Origin: Thermosulfurimonas sp.
GTDB taxonomy: Bacteria > Desulfobacterota > Thermodesulfobacteria > Thermodesulfobacteriales > Thermodesulfobacteriaceae
Length of the DNA stretch: 17,929 nt
Reading direction: 5' to 3'
Assembly: GCA_015487645.1 (NCBI GenBank)
Contig: WFPH01000214.1
Coordinates: 1-17,929 of the forward strand
Positions 6,952 through 13,535 of the stretch are shown in pieces (position 1 is the first letter of the stretch; every line of letters starts with the position of its first letter). The notes under the pieces were generated by a model. It ran no database searches. It saw only the letters and a program-made list of their open reading frames with translations, and was not told where the DNA came from. The translations under genes and the position numbers were made by a program.

Positions 6952-7607
6952 TGCCTGAACGTTCCCCCCAGGTGGAGACCCTGGTGGTGGGGCCGCTTGC
7001 GGTCTGTTGTTATCTGGTCTACGATCCCGAGACCCTGGAAGGCGTGGTCATCGATCCTGGAGGAAACCCTGAAAAGATCCGATCCCGGGTGGCAGCCCTC
7101 GGATTAAGAGTCAAATGGATCCTAGGCACTCACGGCCACGCCGATCATGTGGCCGCGGCGGGTGAGCTCCGTCAGGCCTTCTCCGCTCCTTTTGCCCTGC
7201 ACCGGGCCGATGACGAGTTCTTCCGGGGCGAGGGGGCCTCGATTTTTCTTTCGTGGGGGTTTCCCCCCAATCCTCCGGCGGACGAGACCTTCGAGGAAGG
7301 GGCCAGGTTCGGCTTCGGGGCCTGCGAGCTTACGGTCATCCATACCCCGGGCCACTCCCCGGGCTCGGTCTGTTTCTACGACGGTCTTCGTCTCCTTTTC
7401 ACTGGCGACACCCTCTTCGTGGGAGCCGTGGGCCGAGGAGATCTCCCCGGAGGAGATTACTTCCAGATGATGCGCTCCATTCGAGAGAAACTCCTGGTCT
7501 TGCCCGAAGAGACCATCGTCTTTCCGGGGCACGATTACGGTGACCGGCCCACCTCCACCATCGGTCGGGAAAAACGGGAAAATCCCTTTATCCAGGAAGC
7601 CCTTTAA
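6948..7607 (+). CDS. Metallo-beta-lactamase-fold hydrolase, glyoxalase II-like
   Basis: A 219-residue protein with every metal ligand of the glyoxalase II-type fold: H62, H64, D66, H67 (THGHADH), H136 (TPGHSPGS), D154 (FTGDTLF) and H195 (FPGHDYG). The C-terminus follows the short bacterial GloB-like pattern (STIGREKRENPF), without the longer helical glutathione-binding domain of classical glyoxalase II. Such proteins hydrolyse thioesters; some relatives are persulfide dioxygenases, but those usually have different C-terminal motifs. The start overlaps the thiI-like stop (ATGA), with GGAGGGA in front. A second ATG follows directly at 6951. It ends the stress/redox operon, and its stop codon is shared on the opposite strand with that of ugd. 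The substrate cannot be read from the sequence. Confidence 0.9.
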   Translation: MMPERSPQVETLVVGPLAVCCYLVYDPETLEGVVIDPGGNPEKIRSRVAALGLRVKWILGTHGHADHVAAAGELRQAFSAPFALHRADDEFFRGEGASIFLSWGFPPNPPADETFEEGARFGFGACELTVIHTPGHSPGSVCFYDGLRLLFTGDTLFVGAVGRGDLPGGDYFQMMRSIREKLLVLPEETIVFPGHDYGDRPTSTIGREKRENPFIQEAL

Positions 7608-8911
7608 CTCCTCCCCACCCCGGTATAGCGGAACCCCAGGCTCTTTACGGTTTCCGGCTCATAGATATTCCGCATGTCCACCAGATTGGGTTCGGCCATG
7701 AGGTTCTTGATTTCCCGGAGATCCAGGAACCGGAACTCGTTCCACTCCGTGAGGAGGACCAGGGCGTGGGCCCCGCGGGCCGCCTCGAGCGGATTTTTTA
7801 CATACTCCACCTTGAGGTCCGGTAGCCAGCGCCGGAATTCTTCCATGGCCACCGGGTCGTAAACTCGGACTCTGGCTCCCCGCTTGACCAATTCGGGCAC
7901 CACCGTGAGCGAAGGCGACTCCCGTACATCGCTGGTGTTGGGCTTGAAGGAGAGACCCAGGACCGCCACGGTCTTCCCGGACAGTCCTCCGCAGAGCTCC
8001 TCAGTCTTCTCCACCGCTCGTCTCTTTTGTCGCTCGTTCACCTCGAGCACAGCCTCAAGGATCCGCATCCTCTCTCCCACTTCTCGCCCTTGGTGTACCA
8101 GGGCCTTCACGTCCTTGGGAAAACAGGAGCCGCCGAACCCGGGCCCGGGATTCAGAAATTTTCGGCCGATGCGGGGGTCGAAACCCATGGCTCGGGCGAC
8201 TACCGTGACATCCGCACCCAGTCGCTCACAGAGGTTGGCGATCTCGTTGATGAAACTCACCTTGGTGGCCAGGAAGGCGTTTGAGGCGTATTTGATCATC
8301 TCCGCGGTCTCAAGGTCGGTGATGATGAAAGGGGTCTCGGCCAGATAGAGGGGGCGGTAAATGTCCTTCACGATGGCGATGGCGTAGGCGCTCTCTCCCC
8401 CTATGACCACCCGGTCCGGATGCATGAAGTCTTCCACCGCCGAACCCTCGCGCAGAAACTCCGGGTTGGAGATGATATCTACGGCCACGTTGTTTTTCTT
8501 GTGCTTGTCGATGAGCTGCTTGATCCAGCGGTTGGTGCCCACCGGGACGGTGCTCTTGGTGACCACTACCTTGTAGTCGTCCAGGGCCTCGGCCAGCGAA
8601 AGGGCCACTTCCCGGATCTGGGAGAGATCCGCGGAACCGTCCTCCGCCGGGGGTGTCCCCACACAGATGAAGACCGCCAGGGCCTGTTTGACGGCCTTTT
8701 TGAGATCGGTGGTGAAGGAAAGGCGGCCGGCTTGCATGTTCTTATGTACCAGTTCCTCAAGCCCCGGCTCGTAGAATGGGATACGACCTTTCTCGAGCTG
8801 TTTGATCTTGTCCTTGTCCTTGTCCACGCAGATGACCTTCATGCCGAAGTCGGCCATGCCGGCTCCGGAAACCAGGCCCACGTATCCCGTACCGATCACC
8901 GCAATGTGCAT
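7604..8911 (-). CDS. ugd: UDP-glucose 6-dehydrogenase
   Basis: A 435-residue protein matching the bacterial UDP-glucose/GDP-mannose dehydrogenase family over its full length. It has the NAD motif IGTGYVGLVSG at 6-16, D30 for the NAD ribose, STVPVGT at 120-126, the UDP-sugar contact EFLREGSA at 151-158, and the catalytic C263 in GGSCFPKD. The C-terminal UDP-binding domain has GLSFKPNTSDVRESP. The enzyme oxidises UDP-glucose twice to UDP-glucuronate using NAD+, supplying capsule, exopolysaccharide or lipopolysaccharide. TuaD/Ugd-type length and motifs fit UDP-glucose better than UDP-N-acetylmannosamine, but the substrate is an inference. GGAGGGG and AAAGG precede the ATG. No glycan cluster surrounds it; glmS, another nucleotide-sugar gene, is near. 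Only 48 bases separate it from the divergent SpoU gene. Confidence 0.93.
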   Translation of the reverse strand: MHIAVIGTGYVGLVSGAGMADFGMKVICVDKDKDKIKQLEKGRIPFYEPGLEELVHKNMQAGRLSFTTDLKKAVKQALAVFICVGTPPAEDGSADLSQIREVALSLAEALDDYKVVVTKSTVPVGTNRWIKQLIDKHKKNNVAVDIISNPEFLREGSAVEDFMHPDRVVIGGESAYAIAIVKDIYRPLYLAETPFIITDLETAEMIKYASNAFLATKVSFINEIANLCERLGADVTVVARAMGFDPRIGRKFLNPGPGFGGSCFPKDVKALVHQGREVGERMRILEAVLEVNERQKRRAVEKTEELCGGLSGKTVAVLGLSFKPNTSDVRESPSLTVVPELVKRGARVRVYDPVAMEEFRRWLPDLKVEYVKNPLEAARGAHALVLLTEWNEFRFLDLREIKNLMAEPNLVDMRNIYEPETVKSLGFRYTGVGRS

Positions 8912-8959
8912 CCTTTCCCCTCCCGGAAAAGATCTTGCAGGAAGTTTAAAATATAAACC

Positions 8960-9601
8960 ATGCCGGAAAAAGATCTTCGCCGGGCCTATTTTTTAAAGTG
9001 CCTGGGCTGCGGGCTTCGTTTCCCGGCTCTGGAAAGGGTTGGGCTATGTCCGGCCTGCGGGGGAAAACTCCGTCTTGAGGCCGAGCGCAAGGTTTTCTCC
9101 GATCGGGATGGCCTGCTGTTACCCCTGGATACTCCCTGCGTGGCGGTCCTTGAGAACTTGAGAAGCGCCTGGAACGTGGGCTCCATTTTCCGCACGGCCG
9201 AGGCCGCGGGTTTCTCCCGTCTTTATCTTTGCGGGATCACCCCCGCGCCTCCTCATCCGGGGGTGAAGAAGACGGCTCTCGGAGCGGAGGAAACCGTGCC
9301 CTGGTCAAGACATCCGGATGCCCTGGAGGTGGTGGAGGAACTTTTAGCCCGGGGGTTTTATCTCCTCGCCCTTGAGGAGACTCCCGAGGCCGAACCCTGG
9401 CATCCGGATCTTGAGCTTCCGGCCGCTCCCCTGGCCTTAGTGGTGGGAAACGAGCTTTGCGGTGTGGATCCCGGAGTGCTTGAAAGGGCAAATTCAGTCC
9501 TTGCCATCCCCATGCGCGGGCGCAAACGTTCGCTCAACGTGGCCGTGGCCTTCGGGGTGGTGGCTCTCTGGATTTCAGCCCGCCGTGCTATTCCACGGTG
9601 A
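8960..9601 (+). CDS. SpoU/TrmH-family RNA 2'-O-methyltransferase with zinc ribbon
   Basis: The 213-residue protein begins with a small zinc-ribbon-like segment (C14, C17, C30, C33: CLGC and CPAC). A SpoU/TrmH methyltransferase domain of the SPOUT knot type follows. Its three motifs are NVGSIFRTAEAAG (72-84), LVVGNELCGVD (160-170) and IPMRGRKRSLNVAVAFG (183-199). The family methylates the 2'-hydroxyl of tRNA or rRNA riboses with S-adenosylmethionine. The usual N-terminal substrate-binding domain is replaced by the zinc ribbon; the target RNA is unknown. No Shine-Dalgarno sequence precedes the ATG, only an AT-rich stretch with TATAAA, so the message may be leaderless or start at a different codon. 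The 3' end overlaps the glmS 3' end by 14 bases. Confidence 0.9.
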   Translation: MPEKDLRRAYFLKCLGCGLRFPALERVGLCPACGGKLRLEAERKVFSDRDGLLLPLDTPCVAVLENLRSAWNVGSIFRTAEAAGFSRLYLCGITPAPPHPGVKKTALGAEETVPWSRHPDALEVVEELLARGFYLLALEETPEAEPWHPDLELPAAPLALVVGNELCGVDPGVLERANSVLAIPMRGRKRSLNVAVAFGVVALWISARRAIPR

Positions 9602-11435
9602 CGCTTTTGGCCAGGTTTCGTGGTTGATCCACGTCGCAGCCCCTCCTTACGGCCATCTCGTAGGCGAAGAGCTGAAGAGGCACGGTGTAGAGGAGGGGTG
9701 AGAGTTCCCAGGAGACCGCGGGCAGGCCCACGAAGTCGGAGACCAGGGCCGCCAGGTTCCGGTCGCCCTCGGTCCCAAACCCGATAACCGGCCCCCGCCT
9801 CGAGCGCACCTCTTCAATGTTTGAGAGCATTTTTTCGTAGAGGATTCCGGACTCCTTCGGAGCCAGGGCCACCGTGGGTACCGTCTCCTCGATAAGGGCG
9901 ATGGGGCCGTGTTTCATCTCCCCCGCGGCATAACCCTCGGCGTGAATGTAGGAGATCTCCTTGAGCTTGAGGGCCCCTTCCAGGGCTACCGGGAAAAGGA
10001 TGTTGCGTCCCAAATAGAGTAAATCCTCCCGGCGGAAGTACTTTTCGGAAAGCTCCCTAAGCCTGGGATGAACCTTCTCGATGAGGGTCTGCAGGCGGTG
10101 GGGGATCTCGGTGAGCTCGGCCGCAAGCTTTCGGGCGGCCTCCTCGGGGAGTCTTCCGGAGATCTGCCCCAGATAAAGGGTGAGAAGCAGGAGTACCGTG
10201 AGCTGAGAAGTGAAGGCCTTGGTGGAGGCCACGCCGATCTCCGGCCCGGCGTGGGTGTAAATTACCCGGTCGGCCTCCCGGGCGATGGTGCTCCCCAGCA
10301 CATTGCAAATGGCCAGCACCCGGGCCGAAAGCTCCTTGGCCAGGCGAAGGCCCGCCAGGGTGTCCGCCGTCTCCCCGGATTGCGAGATGACGATGGTAAG
10401 CGTGCGGTCGTTCACCAGGGGGTCGCGGTAGCGAAACTCCGAGGCCAGGTCTACCTCCACCGGTATACCGGCCCATTTCTCAAGGAGGTATTTACCCACC
10501 AGTCCGGCGTGGTAAGAGGTGCCGCAGGCCACGATGTAGATCTTTGCCAGTCTCTCAAAGAAATCCGGGGCCAGATCCGCATCCGAAAGATCCACCCGGC
10601 CGGTCTCGGGATCGAGCCTGCCCCGCAGGGTGTCACGTATAGCCTCGGGCTGTTCATAGATCTCCTTCAACATGAAATGGGGGAACCCGCCCTTTTCGGC
10701 CCGGGAGGCGTCCCAGGTGATCTCCCGCACCGGGCGCCCCACGCGTTCCCCTCCGAGCCTGAAGACCTCCACCCCGGAGGTGGTAAGCACCGCGAGATCT
10801 CCGTCTTCCAGGAAAATTACCTTCCGGGTCCAGGGCAGGATGGCCGGTACGTCCGAGGCCAGGAAGACTTCGCCCTCGCCGATGCCGAGCACAAGCGGGC
10901 TCTGATGGCGGGCGCAGACGATCCTTTCCGGATCGCGCCGCCAGATGACCCCCAGGGCGTAGGCCCCTTTGAGCTGCCGGAGGGCCTTCTTTACCGCCTC
11001 CAGGAGATCTCCGGTCTCGGCCAGGGCTTCTTCCACCAGATGCGCGATGACTTCGGTATCGGTCTCGGAGACGAAGCGGTGTCCACGCTTCGAGAGTTCC
11101 TGCTTGAGCGTGTGATAATTTTCGATGATGCCGTTGTGGACCACGGCCACCTCGCCCGTGCAGTCAAGATGCGGATGGGCGTTGACCTCCGAGGGCTCCC
11201 CGTGGGTGGCCCAGCGGGTATGCCCCAGCCCGGGAGCTTCTCCCCGGATTTCGAGGGCCCCTAGGCTCTCGTCCAGGTCGAGGACCTTGCCTTTCACCCG
11301 ATGTACGAATAACCCCTCGCGGGTGAAAAAGACCACCCCCGCCGAGTCGTAACCCCGATATTCCAAGCGACGCAGGCCCTCAAGGAGCACACTCTTTACC
11401 GGACGCCGTCCTAAGTATCCGATGATCCCGCACAT
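9588..11435 (-). CDS. glmS: Glutamine--fructose-6-phosphate aminotransferase
   Basis: A 615-residue protein with all parts of GlmS. The N-terminal glutamine amidotransferase domain begins MCGIIGYLG, with C2 as the nucleophile after loss of Met1, and continues with LGHTRWATHG and VVHNGIIENY. Two SIS sugar-isomerase domains follow (IVACGTSYHAG, SQSGETADTL, VASTKAFTSQ in the first; EGALKLKEISY and AEGYAAGEMKHGP in the second), and the protein ends with the canonical NLAKSVTVE. It makes glucosamine-6-phosphate, the first step to UDP-GlcNAc for peptidoglycan and lipid A. AAGGAGAGGGG precedes the ATG. The start lies inside the 3' end of the HNH gene, so there is no untranslated leader and no room for a glmS ribozyme. 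It appears to be the last gene of a HEPN-MNT-HNH-glmS chain. Confidence 0.97.
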   Translation of the reverse strand: MCGIIGYLGRRPVKSVLLEGLRRLEYRGYDSAGVVFFTREGLFVHRVKGKVLDLDESLGALEIRGEAPGLGHTRWATHGEPSEVNAHPHLDCTGEVAVVHNGIIENYHTLKQELSKRGHRFVSETDTEVIAHLVEEALAETGDLLEAVKKALRQLKGAYALGVIWRRDPERIVCARHQSPLVLGIGEGEVFLASDVPAILPWTRKVIFLEDGDLAVLTTSGVEVFRLGGERVGRPVREITWDASRAEKGGFPHFMLKEIYEQPEAIRDTLRGRLDPETGRVDLSDADLAPDFFERLAKIYIVACGTSYHAGLVGKYLLEKWAGIPVEVDLASEFRYRDPLVNDRTLTIVISQSGETADTLAGLRLAKELSARVLAICNVLGSTIAREADRVIYTHAGPEIGVASTKAFTSQLTVLLLLTLYLGQISGRLPEEAARKLAAELTEIPHRLQTLIEKVHPRLRELSEKYFRREDLLYLGRNILFPVALEGALKLKEISYIHAEGYAAGEMKHGPIALIEETVPTVALAPKESGILYEKMLSNIEEVRSRRGPVIGFGTEGDRNLAALVSDFVGLPAVSWELSPLLYTVPLQLFAYEMAVRRGCDVDQPRNLAKSVTVE

Positions 11436-11731
11436 GACCCCTCTCCTTTAAGTTTCTGCAGATACTCCTCCCATTCCCAGGGCAGGAGGTATTTTTTCTT
11501 GTTGTTGCAATCTTTACAGGCCGGAACGAGATTGGATTTTTCAGAGCGCCCCCCCTGGGCGAGGGGAATTTTATGATCCATGGTGAGTTCGCCCGGAGGT
11601 ACTTTCTTTCCGCAGTAATAGCAGACCCCCCGGGCGCATTTCTTCCGCCACCAGCGCGTCTTACGTAGCCTCCGAGCTTTTTCCCTCTCCCTGCGGATCC
11701 ACTCCTCCGAAGGAATCCATCCCTCCTTCAT
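11411..11731 (-). CDS. HNH endonuclease, small
   Basis: From ATG 11731 the protein has 106 residues. The N-terminus is strongly basic (RREREKARRLRKTRWWRKK). An HNH domain follows with two zinc cysteine pairs (CYYC and CKDC) around the core DHKIPLAQGG and SNLVPACKDCNNKK, so the His-Asn-type metal site looks intact. Free-standing HNH proteins of this size nick or cut DNA and occur in mobile elements, phages and defence loci. The start at 11731 overlaps the nucleotidyltransferase stop by four bases (ATGA). An alternative ATG at 11779 would add 16 residues inside that gene and has poorer spacing. The 3' end overlaps glmS by 25 bases. Its role beside a HEPN-MNT pair is unknown; it may be an independent acquisition or a third partner. 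Confidence 0.83.
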   Translation of the reverse strand: MKEGWIPSEEWIRREREKARRLRKTRWWRKKCARGVCYYCGKKVPPGELTMDHKIPLAQGGRSEKSNLVPACKDCNNKKKYLLPWEWEEYLQKLKGEGSCAGSSDT

Positions 11732-12051
11732 AAAAGCGGCCGGGCCTCCCTTTTCAAGGCCTCCGGGGCCTTTTCCCATTCCTCAACCGAAAATACCAAA
11801 AGGTCAAGCGGAAAATCGATCCTCTCCCGAAGGAGAGGCCAATAGCGGCGAAGACGATCCACAGGGGACTCCGAAAGTTCTCCTTCCACTACCAGGGCGA
11901 GATCAAGGTCGCTTAAGCCGTGAAAATCTCCTCGCGCCAGAGACCCGATGACCAGGACCTCTTTTATCTCCGGGAAACGGCGGCGCAGGTCCTCCGCGAC
12001 CCTTGCCGCCCGCGAAAGTATTTCCTCCACGTTAAGGGAAATGATCCTCAC
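11728..12051 (-). CDS. Minimal nucleotidyltransferase (MNT), MntA-like antitoxin candidate
   Basis: The likely GTG start at 12051 gives 107 residues; the GTG at 12030 is also possible, and neither has a good Shine-Dalgarno sequence. The nucleotidyltransferase signature is exact GSx10DxD: GSLARGDFHGLSDLD, with a later DFPLDLLVF supplying the third acidic residue. Proteins of this type form pairs with HEPN proteins. In the characterised MntA-HepT pair the MNT protein inactivates the HEPN toxin by AMP addition to a tyrosine. The 5' end overlaps the HEPN gene by about 20 bases and the 3' end overlaps the HNH gene by four. A longer frame back to 12141 exists but runs inside the HEPN coding sequence and lacks similarity. 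Family confident; antitoxin role inferred from the pairing. Confidence 0.86.
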   Translation of the reverse strand: MRIISLNVEEILSRAARVAEDLRRRFPEIKEVLVIGSLARGDFHGLSDLDLALVVEGELSESPVDRLRRYWPLLRERIDFPLDLLVFSVEEWEKAPEALKREARPLL

Positions 12052-12424
12052 AGAACCTGCGGAGGATATCCGCCGCACGAAGGGCCTCCTCGGCTTTTTT
12101 CCTCGTAAAATGATCCGCTGGCTTTCCTGCCGCCCACCCATTGGGATATCTTGCCGGAATATAGTAAAGATCCAGGGTCGAGGCCGCCTCTTTTACCTCA
12201 GGAGAAACCTTAAACCCCTTTTCCCTCTCGAGCCATTTTAGGATTGCGGTAAGATCGTGTCCCCAGAGCGTATCCCCCAGCTTGAGCCCCAGAGCTTTGA
12301 GCATCTTTTCGGCCGCTTGCTGAGCGGTAAAACAGGCCCATTCGTAATACCCGAACTCCAGATCTATACGCGCCTTATCAAGGTCTCTTAATCCCTGTTC
12401 CCACCAGTCTTGCCAGCGATTCAT
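12032..12424 (-). CDS. HEPN-domain protein, putative toxin of HEPN-MNT pair
   Basis: From ATG 12424 the protein has 130 residues and matches the HEPN family throughout: NRWQDWWEQGLRDLDKA at the start, then YYEWACFTAQQAAEKMLKAL, WGHDLTAILKWL, and LDLYYIPARYPNG near the C-terminus. An R-x4-H match (RFCEDH) occurs in the last helix, the place where active HEPN ribonucleases keep their catalytic Arg and His; the match is short and may be fortuitous. HEPN proteins with an MNT neighbour act as toxins or RNases, or serve as scaffolds. The ATG at 12424 is preferred to one at 12457 because the family begins with the NRWQDW segment, and the earlier start would overlap mqnE. AAGGG sits close upstream. 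The pair is transcribed divergently from mqnE. Confidence 0.87.
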   Translation of the reverse strand: MNRWQDWWEQGLRDLDKARIDLEFGYYEWACFTAQQAAEKMLKALGLKLGDTLWGHDLTAILKWLEREKGFKVSPEVKEAASTLDLYYIPARYPNGWAAGKPADHFTRKKAEEALRAADILRRFCEDHFP

Positions 12425-12433
12425 AACCCTTTT

Positions 12434-12462
12434 AGTATAGCCGGGGATGTTCCGCAAAACAA
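12434..12462 (-). promoter_or_regulatory. Probable promoter of the HEPN-MNT-HNH-glmS chain
   Basis: On the minus strand, TTGTTT (12462-12457) and TATACT (12439-12434) are exactly 17 bases apart, a good sigma-70 pattern. Transcription would start near 12427, only a few bases before the HEPN ATG at 12424. The -35 box lies inside the first codons of the divergent mqnE gene, so the two transcripts would interfere. Confidence 0.5.
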
Positions 12463-13535
12463 TTGAAAAGGCCGGGCTGGCTGAAATCTACGAAAAGATC
12501 CAGGCCGGAGAGAGACTTTCCCGGGAGGATGGTCTAAGGCTCCTCGCCTGCCGGGATCTCTTGGCCGTGGGGTATCTCGCTCGTTTGGCTCGGGAACACC
12601 TTCACGGACGGCGGGTCTACTACGTGGTCAATCGCCATCTCAACTATACCAACATCTGCGAGAATCGCTGTCGTTTCTGCGCCTACTGGCGTCCTCCCGG
12701 GGATCCGGAGGGTTATGTGATTTCCCCGGAGGAAGCCGTGAAGCGACTTTCGGAGGGCCCTTCACCTCGGGAGATACATATCGTGGGAGGGGTGAATCCG
12801 GAGCTTCCTTATACCTACTATTTGGAGTTGCTTTCGGCGATCAAGGAGGCCTTCCCCCGGGCGGCCATCAAGGCCTTTACCTGCGTGGAGATAGACCACC
12901 TGGCCCGTCTTTCGGGAAAGTCCGTGGAAGAGGTTTTGAGGGAACTCAAGGCCGCGGGGCTTGCCTGTATCCCCGGAGGTGGAGCGGAGGTCTTCTCCGG
13001 TCGAGTCAGGGAGAAACTTTTTCCCCGGAAGATTCCGGCCGAACGCTGGCTTGAGATCGCCAGGGCCGCCCATCGTCTGGGGATACCCACTAACGCCACC
13101 CTGCTTTATGGCCATCTTGAGACCCACGAGGAACGGGTGGATCATCTGCTCCGTATCCGGGAGCTTCAGGACGAGACCGGGGGATTCCTCTGTTTTGTGC
13201 CCCTGCCTTTCCTCCCGGAGAAGACCCCTCTCAGGGATGAGGTGCGGCCCACCACCGGATTTGAGGATCTCCGCATGATGGCCGTGGCCCGGCTTCTTCT
13301 CGATAACGTTCCCCATCTTAAGGCCTACTGGGTATTCCTCGGGGTCAAGCTGGCGCAGTTGGCCCTCCATTTCGGGGCTGACGATCTGCACGGTACGGTG
13401 GTGGAGGAGAAGATCAGCGAGGCCTCCGGGGGCCGGGAGGCCGAAGCCCTTTCCCGGGCCGGAATCGAACGTCTTATCCGAGAGGCCGGTTTCGAACCCG
13501 TGGAGCGCGACGCCTTTTACCGGCCGGTGGTTTAA
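12447..13535 (+). CDS. mqnE: Aminofutalosine synthase MqnE (radical SAM)
   Basis: A 362-residue radical SAM enzyme with cluster cysteines C71, C75 and C78 (CENRCRFC) and the near-invariant MqnE segments HIVGGVNPELP, AFTCVEIDHLA, PGGGAEVF, NATLLYGHLET, RELQDETGGFLCF, LKAYWVFLG and GADDLHGTVVEE. It joins the MqnA product (3-[(1-carboxyvinyl)oxy]benzoate) to S-adenosylmethionine to give aminofutalosine, on the futalosine route to menaquinone used for anaerobic respiration. Length and all motifs are normal. The ATG has only GGGG just in front, a weak ribosome-binding site. Other mqn genes are not in the window, so the pathway is scattered. It diverges from the HEPN gene, and its stop overlaps that of gyrA by four bases. 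Assignment against MqnC rests on the PGGGAEVF and GTVVEE segments. Confidence 0.95.
   Translation: MFRKTIEKAGLAEIYEKIQAGERLSREDGLRLLACRDLLAVGYLARLAREHLHGRRVYYVVNRHLNYTNICENRCRFCAYWRPPGDPEGYVISPEEAVKRLSEGPSPREIHIVGGVNPELPYTYYLELLSAIKEAFPRAAIKAFTCVEIDHLARLSGKSVEEVLRELKAAGLACIPGGGAEVFSGRVREKLFPRKIPAERWLEIARAAHRLGIPTNATLLYGHLETHEERVDHLLRIRELQDETGGFLCFVPLPFLPEKTPLRDEVRPTTGFEDLRMMAVARLLLDNVPHLKAYWVFLGVKLAQLALHFGADDLHGTVVEEKISEASGGREAEALSRAGIERLIREAGFEPVERDAFYRPVV

Noticed and set aside
10068..11264. A 398-residue open frame on the plus strand inside glmS
   Set aside because: It lies wholly antisense to the clear GlmS sequence, with no recognisable motif.
11411..11460. glmS ribozyme or leader riboswitch before glmS
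   Set aside because: The upstream sequence is HNH coding sequence overlapping the start, with no leader.
12052..12141. Longer MNT protein starting at 12141
   Set aside because: The extra 30 residues lie entirely inside the HEPN gene in another frame and do not resemble the family, which begins near the VEEIL segment.
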